Below the pieces are notes generated by a model, which did not search any database, was not told where the DNA came from, and saw only the letters and a list, made by a program, of their open reading frames with translations. A program made the position numbers and the translations under genes. This document shows, in pieces, positions 23,786-34,578 of a DNA stretch of 64,000 nt. The DNA is from Candidatus Anammoximicrobium sp. (GTDB lineage Bacteria > Planctomycetota > Planctomycetia > Pirellulales > Pirellulaceae), in assembly GCA_012515235.1 (NCBI GenBank), contig JAAYYU010000223.1, positions 1-64,000 of the forward strand, given 5' to 3'. Numbering within the stretch: the first letter of the stretch is position 1; every line of letters starts with the position of its first letter.

Positions 23786-26416
23786 CTATCTCCCGCCCGG
23801 TAAGCGGCCTGGGGCCAGGATCCCGTGCGGATCCAGTGCCTGCTTGAGGTTATGCATGATCTTCCAATCGCCGCGCGGCTTCCCAAAAACATCGTGCCCG
23901 CGGCGGAATGCCTCCGGCGCCTGCTCCAGCACCGCGGTCCCCGCCTCGCTGGCCGCCGCGCCGCACCAGCGTGCCCAGTCGGCGTCCGCCAGATCCGGCA
24001 GCGAAACGGTGATCCGGCCACAGCCCCAATCGACCTGAATGGCAGCTTGACCAGCCAACTCCGGCTGGGCCGACAGGAAGGCCACGACACGATTCGGCGG
24101 CAAATCCACCCGCATCACGAAGGGGGCCTGATAAAGCAACTCCCAACCGGCCTGGCACGCCCCCTCCAGCGCCGGATACTCCGCAGGCGACCGGCACGTC
24201 AGACCGTGCTGCTCCAGCCCCTTGCGACAGCCGGCCACCTGGGCGTCCACCGTCGCCGAAAAACCTTCGAATCCAGCCAGCAATTGCCAGCCTCGCCGTC
24301 CACTTGCCTCGCGAGCCGCGTCCACCTCACGCGCCGACGACGCCGCGTCGTCCGGCGCCGCCACCACCAGATTCGGCTCCAACTGCGACTGCAGCAGCCA
24401 AGCGGCGGCCGCTCCACACTGCTCCAGCGAACCGCTGGCAGCGACGGCCATGCAGCACTGCGGCACGGCCTGGAGGCGGAACGTCAACTCGGTGATAAAC
24501 CCCAGCGTGCCTGCGGAGCCCACCAGCAGGCGCGTGACGTCGTAGCCGGCCACGTTCTTCATCACGCGTCCGCCCGCCGAAATCAGCCGCCCCGTGCCGG
24601 ACACGAACTTCAGACCCAGCAGCAGGTCGCGAGGGGCGCCGTAGCGGAGCCGTTCCGGACCGCACAAGTTCACCGCCGCGATGCCGCCCAGCGTGTGCTG
24701 CCCGCCCCGCGGCGGGCGGAGCGGCAGCCACTGGCCGTGCTCGCCCAGCGCGGCCTGCAACGCCGCCAGCGTCATGCCTGCCTGGACGCCGACGACTTGC
24801 GTCGCCGGGTCGTATTCGGTCAACGCCGTGAGTTTGGTGCTGCGCAGCGGAACGGCCTCGCCCTGGCCGACATTCCCGAACGCGCGCTGCGTGCCGTTGC
24901 CCAGGGGCAGCACGGCGCGACGGCAACGATAAGCGCGCCCGATGATCTCGACCGCCTCGGCCGCCTCGGCAGGAATCCACTCTTTCCGCTCGCCCAACTC
25001 CTCGACCGATTCGTCCGGCGACCAAGAGAGATCGTCCGACGACGGCGGCAGCAGCTTGCCCGGATTCAGCAAGCCCCGCGGATCCAAGGCGGCCCGAATT
25101 TGCCGCTGGAACTCCAAGTCGTCTTCGGAGAACACCAGCCGCATGCCTTCCAGCTTCTCCGTGCCCACGCCGTGTTCGCCGGTGATCGTGCCGCCCAAGC
25201 CCACACAGGCCTGCATGATCTCGTGCCCGGCGTGATGCACCCGCTGCACCTGGTCGGGATCACGCGGGTCGAACAGCAGCACGGGATGCAGATTCCCGTC
25301 GCCGGCATGGAACACGTTGGCGTGGTTCAGTTGGTGCCGCTGGGCGATCGTCGCGACCTCGGCCAACGCATCCGGCAGACGCGTCCGCGGCACCGTACAG
25401 TCGGCGGTCAGGAAACTGGGCGCCAAGCGGGCGATGGCGCCGAAGGCGCCCCGCCGGCCGGCCCACAGGCGATCGCGTTGGGCCGCGTCCTTGGCCTTGC
25501 GCACCTCGCGGCAGCCGTTCTGCAAACACAATTGGCCGATGTGCTCGACCTGCTCGTCCAGTCCGGCGCGAGGGCCGTCCACCTCGACGATCAAGACCGC
25601 CGCGGCGTCCCGCGGATAGCCGCTGGGCTGGCTGTCCTCGACCGCCCGGATGACGGACCCGTCCATCATCTCCAGGGTCGCCGGGGTCATGCCCGCGGCG
25701 ACGATGGCCGAGACCGTCCGGGCCGCGTCCGCCACGTCGTCGTAGACCGCCAACATGGTCAGCAGCGATTCGGCGGTGGGGATGATCCGGACGACCATCT
25801 CGGTCATCACGGCCAACGTGCCTTCGCTGCCCACCAGAACGCCGCGCAAGTCGTAGCCGGGCGGGTCCAGCGCCGGGCCGCCGATCTGCAGCACCTCGCC
25901 GTCGGCCATCACGACGGTCAGGCCCAGCGCGTGGTTGGTCGTCACGCCATACTTGACGCAGTGCGGGCCGCCCGCGTTTTCGGCCAGATTGCCGCCCAGC
26001 GTGGCCGCCTTCTGGCTGGCCGGATCCGGCGCGAACAGAAATCCGCGGGGAGCCAACGCCTGCTGCAACTCGAGGTTCGTCACCCCCGTCTGCACGGCGG
26101 CATAGCGGCCCTCCGGCTCGATCGCCAGGATCCGGTTCAACCGCGTCAGCCCGATTACGAGCCCGCCCTGCGTGGCCACGGTCCCGCCGGACAGGTTCGT
26201 GCCAAACCCGCGCGGCACCATCGGCACGCCCGCCCTGGACGCCAGACGCACCACCGCGGCAGTCTGCTGGGTATCAGCGGGAAAGACGACCGCGTCCGGT
26301 TTGGCAAAGATCAGCGAACCGTCATAGGAATAGACCTCGGCATCAGTCCGCTGGCAGGCGACATGATCGGCGCCGACAATCTGCTTCAGTTCTCGTAACA
26401 GGGCAGCATCAAGCAT
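23786..26416 (-). CDS. glcD-glcE: Fused glycolate oxidase FAD subunits GlcD-GlcE
   Basis: A single 876-residue ORF holds two FAD-linked oxidase modules normally made as separate proteins. Residues 1-480 are GlcD: PVVPRGFGTNLSGG-type FAD site (here VPMVPRGFGTNLSGG), ENAGGPHCVKYG, YDLRGVLVGSEGTLAVMTE, then FHAGDGNLHP and GEHGVGTEK from the substrate/flavin domain. Residues about 490-876 are GlcE: VLPLGNGTQRAFG, LPLRPPRGGQHTLGGIAA, VMKNVAGYDVTRLLVGSAGTLGFITE, with a short C-terminal domain. Both FAD-binding halves look intact. Start 26416 is chosen because MLDAALLRELKQIVG matches the GlcD N-terminus. With GlcF downstream it would form a complete glycolate dehydrogenase from two polypeptides. The fusion is the unusual feature. 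Confidence 0.9.
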   Translation of the reverse strand: MLDAALLRELKQIVGADHVACQRTDAEVYSYDGSLIFAKPDAVVFPADTQQTAAVVRLASRAGVPMVPRGFGTNLSGGTVATQGGLVIGLTRLNRILAIEPEGRYAAVQTGVTNLELQQALAPRGFLFAPDPASQKAATLGGNLAENAGGPHCVKYGVTTNHALGLTVVMADGEVLQIGGPALDPPGYDLRGVLVGSEGTLAVMTEMVVRIIPTAESLLTMLAVYDDVADAARTVSAIVAAGMTPATLEMMDGSVIRAVEDSQPSGYPRDAAAVLIVEVDGPRAGLDEQVEHIGQLCLQNGCREVRKAKDAAQRDRLWAGRRGAFGAIARLAPSFLTADCTVPRTRLPDALAEVATIAQRHQLNHANVFHAGDGNLHPVLLFDPRDPDQVQRVHHAGHEIMQACVGLGGTITGEHGVGTEKLEGMRLVFSEDDLEFQRQIRAALDPRGLLNPGKLLPPSSDDLSWSPDESVEELGERKEWIPAEAAEAVEIIGRAYRCRRAVLPLGNGTQRAFGNVGQGEAVPLRSTKLTALTEYDPATQVVGVQAGMTLAALQAALGEHGQWLPLRPPRGGQHTLGGIAAVNLCGPERLRYGAPRDLLLGLKFVSGTGRLISAGGRVMKNVAGYDVTRLLVGSAGTLGFITELTFRLQAVPQCCMAVAASGSLEQCGAAAAWLLQSQLEPNLVVAAPDDAASSAREVDAAREASGRRGWQLLAGFEGFSATVDAQVAGCRKGLEQHGLTCRSPAEYPALEGACQAGWELLYQAPFVMRVDLPPNRVVAFLSAQPELAGQAAIQVDWGCGRITVSLPDLADADWARWCGAAASEAGTAVLEQAPEAFRRGHDVFGKPRGDWKIMHNLKQALDPHGILAPGRLPGGR

Positions 26417-26570
26417 CTCAGTCCCCAGTCGCCGCAACGGCCTCCTCCAAGCCCTGCCCCCAGCGTGAATCGCTTCACGAGCGAAGGCCGAAGCATCACC
26501 AAACAAGCACAACGGAACACCAGCCAATGATACCTTCGAGAAGCGGCAACGGCAACCTACCGATAGAACC

Positions 26571-26585
26571 GGGGTGCCTGACCCC
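26571..26585. repeat. Short palindrome at the gspK stop
   Basis: The 15-base sequence GGGGTGCCTGACCCC is an imperfect palindrome (GGGGT/ACCCC arms) that ends on the first base of the gspK stop codon complement. It could form a small hairpin at the end of gspK, ahead of the 168-bp gap before glcD-glcE. A terminator or processing role is speculative. Confidence 0.3.
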
Positions 26586-28351
26586 TAGCGCCCTAACAAC
26601 GACAGGTTCTTCCAATAGACCTGACGCGGGGGCGACGCCGTCGCGTCCACGACAACCTCGGCGCGAGCGGTCCGCCCGTCGCCTCGGCGAACCACGATCT
26701 GCGTCCGAAACACGTCGCCGCCGCCGGTCACGTACGGCCAGAGGGCTTTCATGGTCTGGCGGTCAACCAGCCCTTCGGTCATCAGCCACAGAGCCTGCCG
26801 GCCGCCCGCCTCAGAATCGCCCGCCACAGTGGTCCGCAGGGCGATGATCCGGTCGACGACGGTCGAGTCCAGGCCGGGCACGCCCAGCAACACGCACCGC
26901 GGCGCTTCGTTGACGTTCACTCGGCCATACCACACGGCTTGCTCGGCCGTCGTGGTCAAATCGGCCAACTTCGGCAACTGTTCGCCAAGCGTCTGAGGAT
27001 CGTCCTCCAGGGGGCTGAACAAGACGTCCTTGGGCTCGTCCTCCGGTTCGTCCTCTGGCCCGTCCTCCAACTGGTCCTCCACGGCCCCCTCGGGGGCGTC
27101 CTCGGGGGCATCCTCCGGCTCGTCCGATTGGGACGGCAGGGCGACGGCCGCGCCCACCAGATCCAAGATACAGTCGATATCGTACTCGGCCGGCGCCGAC
27201 AGGTCCAACGGGCTCTGCTCCTGGCCGCGGCCTTGTCGATTGAGTCGTTGTTTAAGTTTCCGGCCGCCCTGGGGGGGAGGCCTCGTCCCCGGTTCTCCCT
27301 TTCTCGGCGGCTTGGCGGCCACTTCGTCCGACGGTCCGAATTGCCGATAGGCGATTACGAAATCGGCCCAGGGCTGATCGAAAGCTTCCGTCAGTTCATT
27401 GTGCAGCTTGGGGAGATCGGGTTCGTTGAGGTTGATGCGCGCTGCGCCGTCCACCGTGGTGTTGCGTTCCGCGCTGTACACGGTCAGCAGGCGGCTCCAA
27501 GGCAACTCGTCCCCGCGGCTGGCCGCCGAGGCCGTCAGCACGGTCTGCGATTCGCCGCTGTCCACCTGAAAATCGGAGTTCGCGTCGGCGCCGAACAGGG
27601 CCTGGCGGCTGACGTCGCGGATCAGCAGCAATTCCTCCAGCAGCGAGGGCACGCCGTTGCGAGGTTCGTAAGGCAGCCCCTGCCCGGCATAGTACTCCGC
27701 CTCGGCGCCGCCGGGTCGCGGCTCGCCGTCGGCGTCGATCCAGTCCAGGATCGCGGCGGCCGTCGCCTCGGTCATGCCCGGCAACTGCAGCAGTGCCGCG
27801 GCCGCACTCCCCGGCTGCCGCCGCTCCCATTCGGGCAACACGCCCAGATGCAACCGCGCCGACTCGTTTTCCAGGCCGGACCGCACCGCCTCTCCCGGTT
27901 GGCCCTCCAGGCCCGGCGCGACCAGACTCAACTGCAGCACCTCGTTGGGGCCGCCGCCCGTCTGGATCTCCGTGTCGCCGAACACGGAGGCGTTGTCCTG
28001 CGTGCCGCCGGCTTCGCTGCGCAGCTGGGCCGACTGGCTGCAAAAGGCCTTCAGCAATTCCACTCCGCTGGCGAGCGCTTCGTCCAACTGCAATTGGTCG
28101 CCCTGCCGATGGACCGCCTTATTCTCCAGCGACAAGCTGACTACGAAACTCAACCCGGCCAGCGAGATCATCACGATCACGATCAGGACGATGAAGAGAA
28201 GGAAACCGCGACGGCGGGCCAACCGCGGCGGGCCGGGACGCCGGCGCGGGGCGTTCCAGTTCCGTGCCGCGGGCTGCGAGCTGTCCGAGTCACGGCTCTG
28301 GAAAGCCCTGCGGGCAAGCGGCGTTTTGCGGCGGGGCGAGTTCGCGTTCAT
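26585..28351 (-). CDS. gspK: Type II secretion minor pseudopilin GspK, with acidic insertion
   Basis: A 588-residue GspK-like protein. After a basic, Pro-rich leader comes a prepilin-type segment RRGFLLFIVLIVIVMISLAGLSFVV (residues about 47-71; Glu5 of mature pilins is absent, as is normal for GspK). The large globular domain carries LLQLPGMTEATAAAILDWIDADGEPRP and INLNEPDLPKL / VNVNEAPRCVLLGVPGL, the duplicated helix-hairpin regions of the family. Between them lies an acidic, repetitive insert (PEDAPEDAPEG to EDEPEDEPKD, about residues 405-440), encoded by near-tandem DNA around 27020-27130. GspK caps the pseudopilus tip with GspI and GspJ. Start 28351 overlaps the gspJ stop (ATGA). Confidence 0.85.
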   Translation of the reverse strand: MNANSPRRKTPLARRAFQSRDSDSSQPAARNWNAPRRRPGPPRLARRRGFLLFIVLIVIVMISLAGLSFVVSLSLENKAVHRQGDQLQLDEALASGVELLKAFCSQSAQLRSEAGGTQDNASVFGDTEIQTGGGPNEVLQLSLVAPGLEGQPGEAVRSGLENESARLHLGVLPEWERRQPGSAAAALLQLPGMTEATAAAILDWIDADGEPRPGGAEAEYYAGQGLPYEPRNGVPSLLEELLLIRDVSRQALFGADANSDFQVDSGESQTVLTASAASRGDELPWSRLLTVYSAERNTTVDGAARINLNEPDLPKLHNELTEAFDQPWADFVIAYRQFGPSDEVAAKPPRKGEPGTRPPPQGGRKLKQRLNRQGRGQEQSPLDLSAPAEYDIDCILDLVGAAVALPSQSDEPEDAPEDAPEGAVEDQLEDGPEDEPEDEPKDVLFSPLEDDPQTLGEQLPKLADLTTTAEQAVWYGRVNVNEAPRCVLLGVPGLDSTVVDRIIALRTTVAGDSEAGGRQALWLMTEGLVDRQTMKALWPYVTGGGDVFRTQIVVRRGDGRTARAEVVVDATASPPRQVYWKNLSLLGR

Positions 28352-29469
28352 CGTGATCCGGTCCTGATCCAGTCTTCGGGCAGCGGCGCGGGCTGGGCTG
28401 GCTGTGTCCGGCGAGGCGGGACGACGCGCCGCACCGGCGGACGGACGGGCGGAAGCAGTTCCGGCTGCGGTTCGACGGGCGGCGGCCGATAGTTGGGCGA
28501 GCCGGGCAGATCGACGACCAACCGGGCCGGGGCCTGACCGACCTGCGCGGCCGACGGTTCCAGGCCTGGTTCGGCATCGGAGAAGACATCCTCCGCGGCG
28601 CCGGCGTCGTCGTAGGACTGACCGTCCGGGCCGCCAACACCGGCCTCCGCCCGGCGTCCGTCGGCTCCGGCAGCCGCGTCGGCCAGTTGAAGTTGAATCT
28701 CGACCGCCGCGGGCAGCGATTTCCGTTCCAGGCTGTTCCAGGCGTCTGTCCAGCCGCGGCCGTCGAAATAGCGGATCTGCAGCCCGACGACTTCCGGAAC
28801 CCACAGCCGGCTATCGTCGTCGGCTGAGACCGGACTGCCTTGATCGTCCGTCGGTTCAAAATCGGTCGACTCCCCTGTCTCGCTGCCCGCAACGCCGCTG
28901 GCGTCCAGAGGCGTTTCAAAATCCAACTCGCTCCGCACCAGCCCTCGCCGGGGCGGGGCCAAGACGTCGTCGCCGGCACTCGGCTCAACGCCCGTGTCCG
29001 GCTCCGAAAACGTGTAATGGACCGTGTGCAGTTCCGGCACGCGGGCTGCGGACGTCTCGGCCGACAGGCCTGCCGTCCGTCCCACCGGAACCAGGTTTCC
29101 CCGATTGGGAGTCAGCTGCAGCACATCAAATCGCAGTTCACGCGACGAGCCGAACAGCCCGAACCGGCGACGCTGTGCCGTACCGGACGTCGCGTCGGCC
29201 GCGGGGCCCGGCAGCGGGTCCTGGATCGCGCATCGCAGATCGTCGGCCATCTGTTCCAACAACGCGCGGCACAACTGCGCCCGTTCGACCTGCCGCTGGC
29301 CCTTGTCGAACAACGCGCTGTACGTGCCCATCAGCATCCACAGCGCCGCCAGCACCACGCCGCACAGTGCGGTTGCCAGGAGCATTTCGACCAGCGTGTA
29401 ACCCCGGCCCCGACGCCGCCGGGCGAGATCGAGATGTAGCGACAGCGAATGACATGCGGATCGTCGCAT
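28348..29469 (-). CDS. gspJ: Type II secretion minor pseudopilin GspJ
   Basis: A 373-residue prepilin. The cleavage/methylation motif is RGYTLVEMLLATALCGVVLAALWML at about residues 22-46, with Glu5 of the mature protein present. A long basic leader precedes it. The globular region has QVERAQLCRALLEQMADDLRCAI, typical of GspJ, and ends after VEIQLQLADA. The last 90 residues are Pro-rich and disordered-looking (PNYRPPPVEPQPELLPP), longer than the usual GspJ of about 200 residues. Genes on both sides abut or overlap, consistent with one operon. GspJ forms the tip complex with GspI and GspK. Confidence 0.82.
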   Translation of the reverse strand: MRRSACHSLSLHLDLARRRRGRGYTLVEMLLATALCGVVLAALWMLMGTYSALFDKGQRQVERAQLCRALLEQMADDLRCAIQDPLPGPAADATSGTAQRRRFGLFGSSRELRFDVLQLTPNRGNLVPVGRTAGLSAETSAARVPELHTVHYTFSEPDTGVEPSAGDDVLAPPRRGLVRSELDFETPLDASGVAGSETGESTDFEPTDDQGSPVSADDDSRLWVPEVVGLQIRYFDGRGWTDAWNSLERKSLPAAVEIQLQLADAAAGADGRRAEAGVGGPDGQSYDDAGAAEDVFSDAEPGLEPSAAQVGQAPARLVVDLPGSPNYRPPPVEPQPELLPPVRPPVRRVVPPRRTQPAQPAPLPEDWIRTGSR

Positions 29470-29472
29470 CGC

Positions 29473-29961
29473 TCAGGGTCCTTCGGAAACGGCCGGATCG
29501 GAGTCGGACGAATGGACCCAGCGGGTCAAAGAAAACGACTTGCCCCCGCCGCCCGCCGGCGTTTCCAACGTCTCCGCCGAAATGCGGGCTACGGTGACGG
29601 TGACCGCCGACAGACCGAGACGCCCGAGCGGCTCGACGTCGACTTTGCAGGACCAGCCGGGCAGTTCGTCGACGTCGCTGGCCGCCTGCGATTCCAGCGG
29701 AACCGCGCCGGCCAGCATCTCGTTCAGCCGGCTTCTTGCCAGCAATTGCGCGGCCGTCAGTTGTTCGGCGTCGCGGGCGTGACGGCGTCCGACCGAAGCC
29801 AGTTCTGCCAAGACGACCAGGCAGGTCAGCAGGATGCCGGCGGCCAGCATCACTTCCAGCAAGGAAAATGCCGTTCGGCGCCGAACGCGCCCGCAAGCCC
29901 GCCTGCTGCGGACACGGCGACCTGCTTGCCGGCCGGACCGTTCCGATCGTCCGACGGTCAT
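29473..29961 (-). CDS. gspI: Type II secretion minor pseudopilin GspI
   Basis: A 162-residue prepilin-like protein. After an Arg-rich leader of 30 residues comes RTAFSLLEVMLAAGILLTCLVVLAEL, a class-III signal with the conserved Glu. QLTAAQLLARSRLNEMLAG after the membrane helix is the usual GspI spine. Length is close to family norm apart from the leader. Its ATG overlaps the gspH stop and its stop lies 3 bp before gspJ. Position between gspH-like and gspJ-like genes supports the assignment. Confidence 0.8.
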   Translation of the reverse strand: MTVGRSERSGRQAGRRVRSRRACGRVRRRTAFSLLEVMLAAGILLTCLVVLAELASVGRRHARDAEQLTAAQLLARSRLNEMLAGAVPLESQAASDVDELPGWSCKVDVEPLGRLGLSAVTVTVARISAETLETPAGGGGKSFSLTRWVHSSDSDPAVSEGP

Positions 29962-30653
29962 AACGCGACCTCCGGCAGTTCTTCCGGCGTCTGGGCTTCG
30001 AGCTGCGGCAACTGTTCGACTTGGGAAATCTGGACCGTGCCAGTCAGACCGCGCAGGCTCAACTCGATGCGATACGACTCGTTGATCAGCACGATCTTCG
30101 CATTCCGTGTTCGGCCGTTGGGATAGAAGACCATCGGCTCCGTCCAGACGCCCGCCTCCGGCACGTCGCCGGCGGCTGCAGCCGGCGCGGGTTGCCCGAC
30201 GGAGGCCGAATCGGCGAACCGCACGCCGCGGGGCAGCGAGTCGGGTTCCGTCACCTCGTCCGCCGCCGGAACACCGCTGTCGAACGGATCGAGTTCCGCC
30301 GCATCCTGCCTCCGGCTTGCCGCGTCCGAAGGGGCAACTCGCCGTGCGCTACGTTCCACCTCGAACTGCCCCGCGCCCGCCTGGTAGCGAAAGGAGGCGG
30401 GGCGTCCGGAGTCGATCGCAGCCAGGCGTGTTTCCAGCAACGTCACCCGGAGTTGCCGAGCCGCCGTGCGCAACTCGCCCTTGGCGGACAATTTGCGCAG
30501 CGACGGGAGACCGAAGGAGACGACCGTCGCCAACAGGGCGATGACGATCAACAATTCCACCAGGGTAAAGGCGGCCCGCGCAGACAACCGTCCGCCGGTC
30601 GGCGAGTTCCGGCTGCTGGCAGGTTTCGCGGAGGTAACACAGGATCCAGCCAC
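29958..30653 (-). CDS. gspH: Type II secretion minor pseudopilin GspH
   Basis: A prepilin with the motif RAAFTLVELLIVIALLATVVSFGLPSL, followed by the GspH-typical AKGELRTAARQLRVTLLETR and a beta-rich domain. Between these lies an acidic Ala/Pro-rich loop; a short C-terminal tail (QLPQLEAQTPEELPEVAL) closes it. The open frame reaches an ATG at 30728, but that would place the first 25 codons inside an inverted-repeat element (30690-30787). I therefore prefer the GTG at 30653, which has GAGG upstream; an N-terminal part beginning VAGSCVTSAKP is then about 231 residues in all. The exact start is uncertain, the identity is not. Confidence 0.78.
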   Translation of the reverse strand: MAGSCVTSAKPASSRNSPTGGRLSARAAFTLVELLIVIALLATVVSFGLPSLRKLSAKGELRTAARQLRVTLLETRLAAIDSGRPASFRYQAGAGQFEVERSARRVAPSDAASRRQDAAELDPFDSGVPAADEVTEPDSLPRGVRFADSASVGQPAPAAAAGDVPEAGVWTEPMVFYPNGRTRNAKIVLINESYRIELSLRGLTGTVQISQVEQLPQLEAQTPEELPEVAL

Positions 30654-30689
30654 CCGAACACCCTCGGCAAACGGAAATCGAAAAACGAA

Positions 30690-30787
30690 CAGGGGCAGGT
30701 CACTCGAATTCCATTTGGGCCAAGCCACGCCGCGTGGAGCGGCGGGCCGTTCGTCAGCCGGAATGGAATTCGGTCAGCCTGCCCCTG
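30690..30787. repeat. MITE/REP-like inverted repeat inside the gsp operon
   Basis: The arms are 25 bp each: 30690-30714 and 30763-30787 match at 20 of 25 positions in inverted orientation, sharing CAGGGGCAGG and CGAATTCCAT. The 48-bp centre contains a second GC-rich hairpin (CCACGCCGCG against GCGGCG). It sits between the gspG stop and gspH and would place a strong cruciform in the operon mRNA. Nothing else in the window matches it. Confidence 0.65.
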
Positions 30788-30801
30788 GCTCCGCAGACGC
30801 G

Positions 30802-31422
30802 CTACGGAATCCCGCCGCCCGGCCCCGCCGGCGGGCCACCGGGACCTGCGCCGCCGGGCATACCCGGAGGAGGACCGCTGGGCAATTTCACATCCACGTC
30901 GATATCGAGGTTCTCCCGCGGCTGGCCCTCGGTGCCCTCGTCGCCGCCGGCGCCGCCCGTCACCGTCCAACTGCAGATGTCGTCTTCCGTGTTGTCCTCG
31001 CCGTCGGGGCCGAAGGACCAGATATCAGGAACGTCCGTGCTGCCCCGCTCCGGCGGATACGCATACTGGTAGTCGCGATTCCAGGGGTCCAGGCCGATCG
31101 TATCCTTGTTCACATAGGGGCCGTTCCAGTTGGAGACCGCCCCTTGCGTACCCCCTTCTTCGGCGGCGGCGGGCGGCGCGAGCAAGGCTTGTAGCCCTTG
31201 CTCCGTGGCAGGAAAGGCCTTCATGTCCATGTAGTAGCTTTCCAAGGCCCCGCGGAACAAGCCGATCTGGGTTTGCGCCGCCTGGAGGTCGGCCTTCTTG
31301 CGCGCGCCCATGAACCGGGGCACGACCATGGCGACCAACATGACCAAGATGGCCAGCACGATCAACATTTCGGTCAAGGTGAACCCGGCACGACGGGTCC
31401 GACGGTGTTGAAGCATTTGCAT
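30802..31422 (-). CDS. gspG: Type II secretion major pseudopilin GspG
   Basis: A 206-residue major pseudopilin. The motif RAGFTLTEMLIVLAILVMLVAMVVPRF (about 11-37) has the cleavage Gly, Phe+1 and Glu+5. LESYYMDMKAFPATEQGLQALLA is the strongly conserved GspG region, and WNGPYVNK, DPWNRDYQYAYP and DIWSFGPDGEDNTEDDI give the Ca2+-binding tail. A Gly/Pro-rich extension (PPPGMPGGAGPGGPPAGPG) after residue 178 is unusual. GGAGGACAGGAG immediately precedes the ATG at 31422. GspG polymerises into the pseudopilus that pushes substrates through the secretin. Confidence 0.92.
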   Translation of the reverse strand: MQMLQHRRTRRAGFTLTEMLIVLAILVMLVAMVVPRFMGARKKADLQAAQTQIGLFRGALESYYMDMKAFPATEQGLQALLAPPAAAEEGGTQGAVSNWNGPYVNKDTIGLDPWNRDYQYAYPPERGSTDVPDIWSFGPDGEDNTEDDICSWTVTGGAGGDEGTEGQPRENLDIDVDVKLPSGPPPGMPGGAGPGGPPAGPGGGIP

Positions 31423-31521
31423 CTCCTGTCCTCCATTTGATTGTCCAACCGCTCGTGGATCTCGGACTCGCCAAGGCCCGGCCGTTTCGTCAAGCCGGAG
31501 TCCTCTTTTCGAGCGGTCACG

Positions 31522-32727
31522 TTACCCCATCATTGTCATTGTATCGAACACCGGCAGCAACAGGGCTACCAGGACGAACCCGATCAGTACCCCCATGACC
31601 AACAGCATCGCCGGTTCGGCCATCCGCACCACGACATCGATCTGGCGGGCCGTGCGGCGGTCGATGCCGTCGGCGATGCCCACCAACACCTGGTCCAAAT
31701 TGTTGGCCTGTTCCGCCACGTGAATCATCGCCATCACGGGCTTGGGAATCAACCCGCAGGCGGCCAGCGGTCCCGACAGCGTCTCGCCAGCAGACACGTT
31801 TTCCGCCGAGTCGCGGATGGCCTGAGCCAGGACGCGGTTGCCGGCCGAATCACTGCTGATCTCCAGCGACTTCAACAACGGCACGCCGTTCCGCAACAAG
31901 GTGCCCAAGATGCGGCAAAACCGGGACACGGCGTAGTTGTGAAACACGGGGCCGGCCAGCGGAATCCTGAGCTTCCAGCGGTCGATCCACAAACGGCCCC
32001 GCTCGCTTCGGGCAATCCGCCGCAGCCAAACCACCAGGACGGCGATCGCCGCCGCCACCAGCACTCCGTAACGCCCCAGAAAGTCGCTCGCGCCCAGCAA
32101 AATCACCGTGGGCAGCGGCAAGCCGCCCGCATCTTGTTCCAGCCGGGCAAACAACTCGGCGAACTTCGGCACAAACACCACAATCAAAACCGTGGTAATG
32201 ACGACCCCCAGCGAGGCCAGGAACGCGGGGTAGATCATCGCTCCGTTAACGCGGGACTTGAGTTCCTGCTGCTGCTCCAGGAAATCCGCGGTGCGTTTCA
32301 AGGCGTCCTCGAGGAAAGCGCCCTCGGAGCCGGCGCGGACCATGCTGACCGCCAATTCACCGAACACCTCCAGATGCTTGCCCATCGCCTCGTCCAGGGG
32401 CGTTCCTTCGGCCACCTGGTCGCGGACGTCCGACAAAACGTCCGCCAGGCCCGCGTGCGGACACTGGGCCGAGAGGATGGTCAACGCCTCCAGAAGCGGG
32501 ACGCCGTTTTGCAGGAGGTCGGCCAATTGCGCCAAGTTCGATACCAGGACCCCAGTCTTGACGCGCCGCTGCAGCGTCCACGGCGAACGCCGCTTCTCCA
32601 CCACGTGCAGCGGAAACAAGGCTTGTTCGGCCAGGGCGGCGAGCAGCTCGCGCTTGCTGGCCGCCGTGATCGTGCCGGCCACGTCTTCGCCGGCCAACGT
32701 CCGAGCCGTGTAGGTGAACTGAGGCAT
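31522..32727 (-). CDS. gspF: Type II secretion inner-membrane platform protein GspF
   Basis: A 401-residue polytopic protein starting MPQFTYTARTLAGEDVAGTI, the standard GspF/PilC N-terminus; an upstream start at 32745 is less likely. Two repeated cytoplasmic helical domains are visible (LAQLADLLQNGVPLLEALTIL and FCRILGTLLRNGVPLLKSLEI), each followed by membrane helices (FLASLGVVITTVLIVVFVP; AMLLVMGVLIGFVLVALLLPVF). GspF is the platform around which the pseudopilus is assembled by GspE. It lies 100 bp before gspG and 154 bp after gspE. Confidence 0.92.
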   Translation of the reverse strand: MPQFTYTARTLAGEDVAGTITAASKRELLAALAEQALFPLHVVEKRRSPWTLQRRVKTGVLVSNLAQLADLLQNGVPLLEALTILSAQCPHAGLADVLSDVRDQVAEGTPLDEAMGKHLEVFGELAVSMVRAGSEGAFLEDALKRTADFLEQQQELKSRVNGAMIYPAFLASLGVVITTVLIVVFVPKFAELFARLEQDAGGLPLPTVILLGASDFLGRYGVLVAAAIAVLVVWLRRIARSERGRLWIDRWKLRIPLAGPVFHNYAVSRFCRILGTLLRNGVPLLKSLEISSDSAGNRVLAQAIRDSAENVSAGETLSGPLAACGLIPKPVMAMIHVAEQANNLDQVLVGIADGIDRRTARQIDVVVRMAEPAMLLVMGVLIGFVLVALLLPVFDTMTMMG

Positions 32728-32880
32728 CGCGTCGCTTCCCAACAAAACCCCATCCCGATGCGGCCCGACTCGCGGAACCTGGCCTCCGCGGGAAGCGCCT
32801 GGCTGGCGGGCCGCCTTCGCGATCCTTGGGGGGAACGCGGTTCAACGATCCCCCCAGGTGCGCGCCATGAAACTGGGACG

Positions 32881-34578
<1,698 letters not shown>

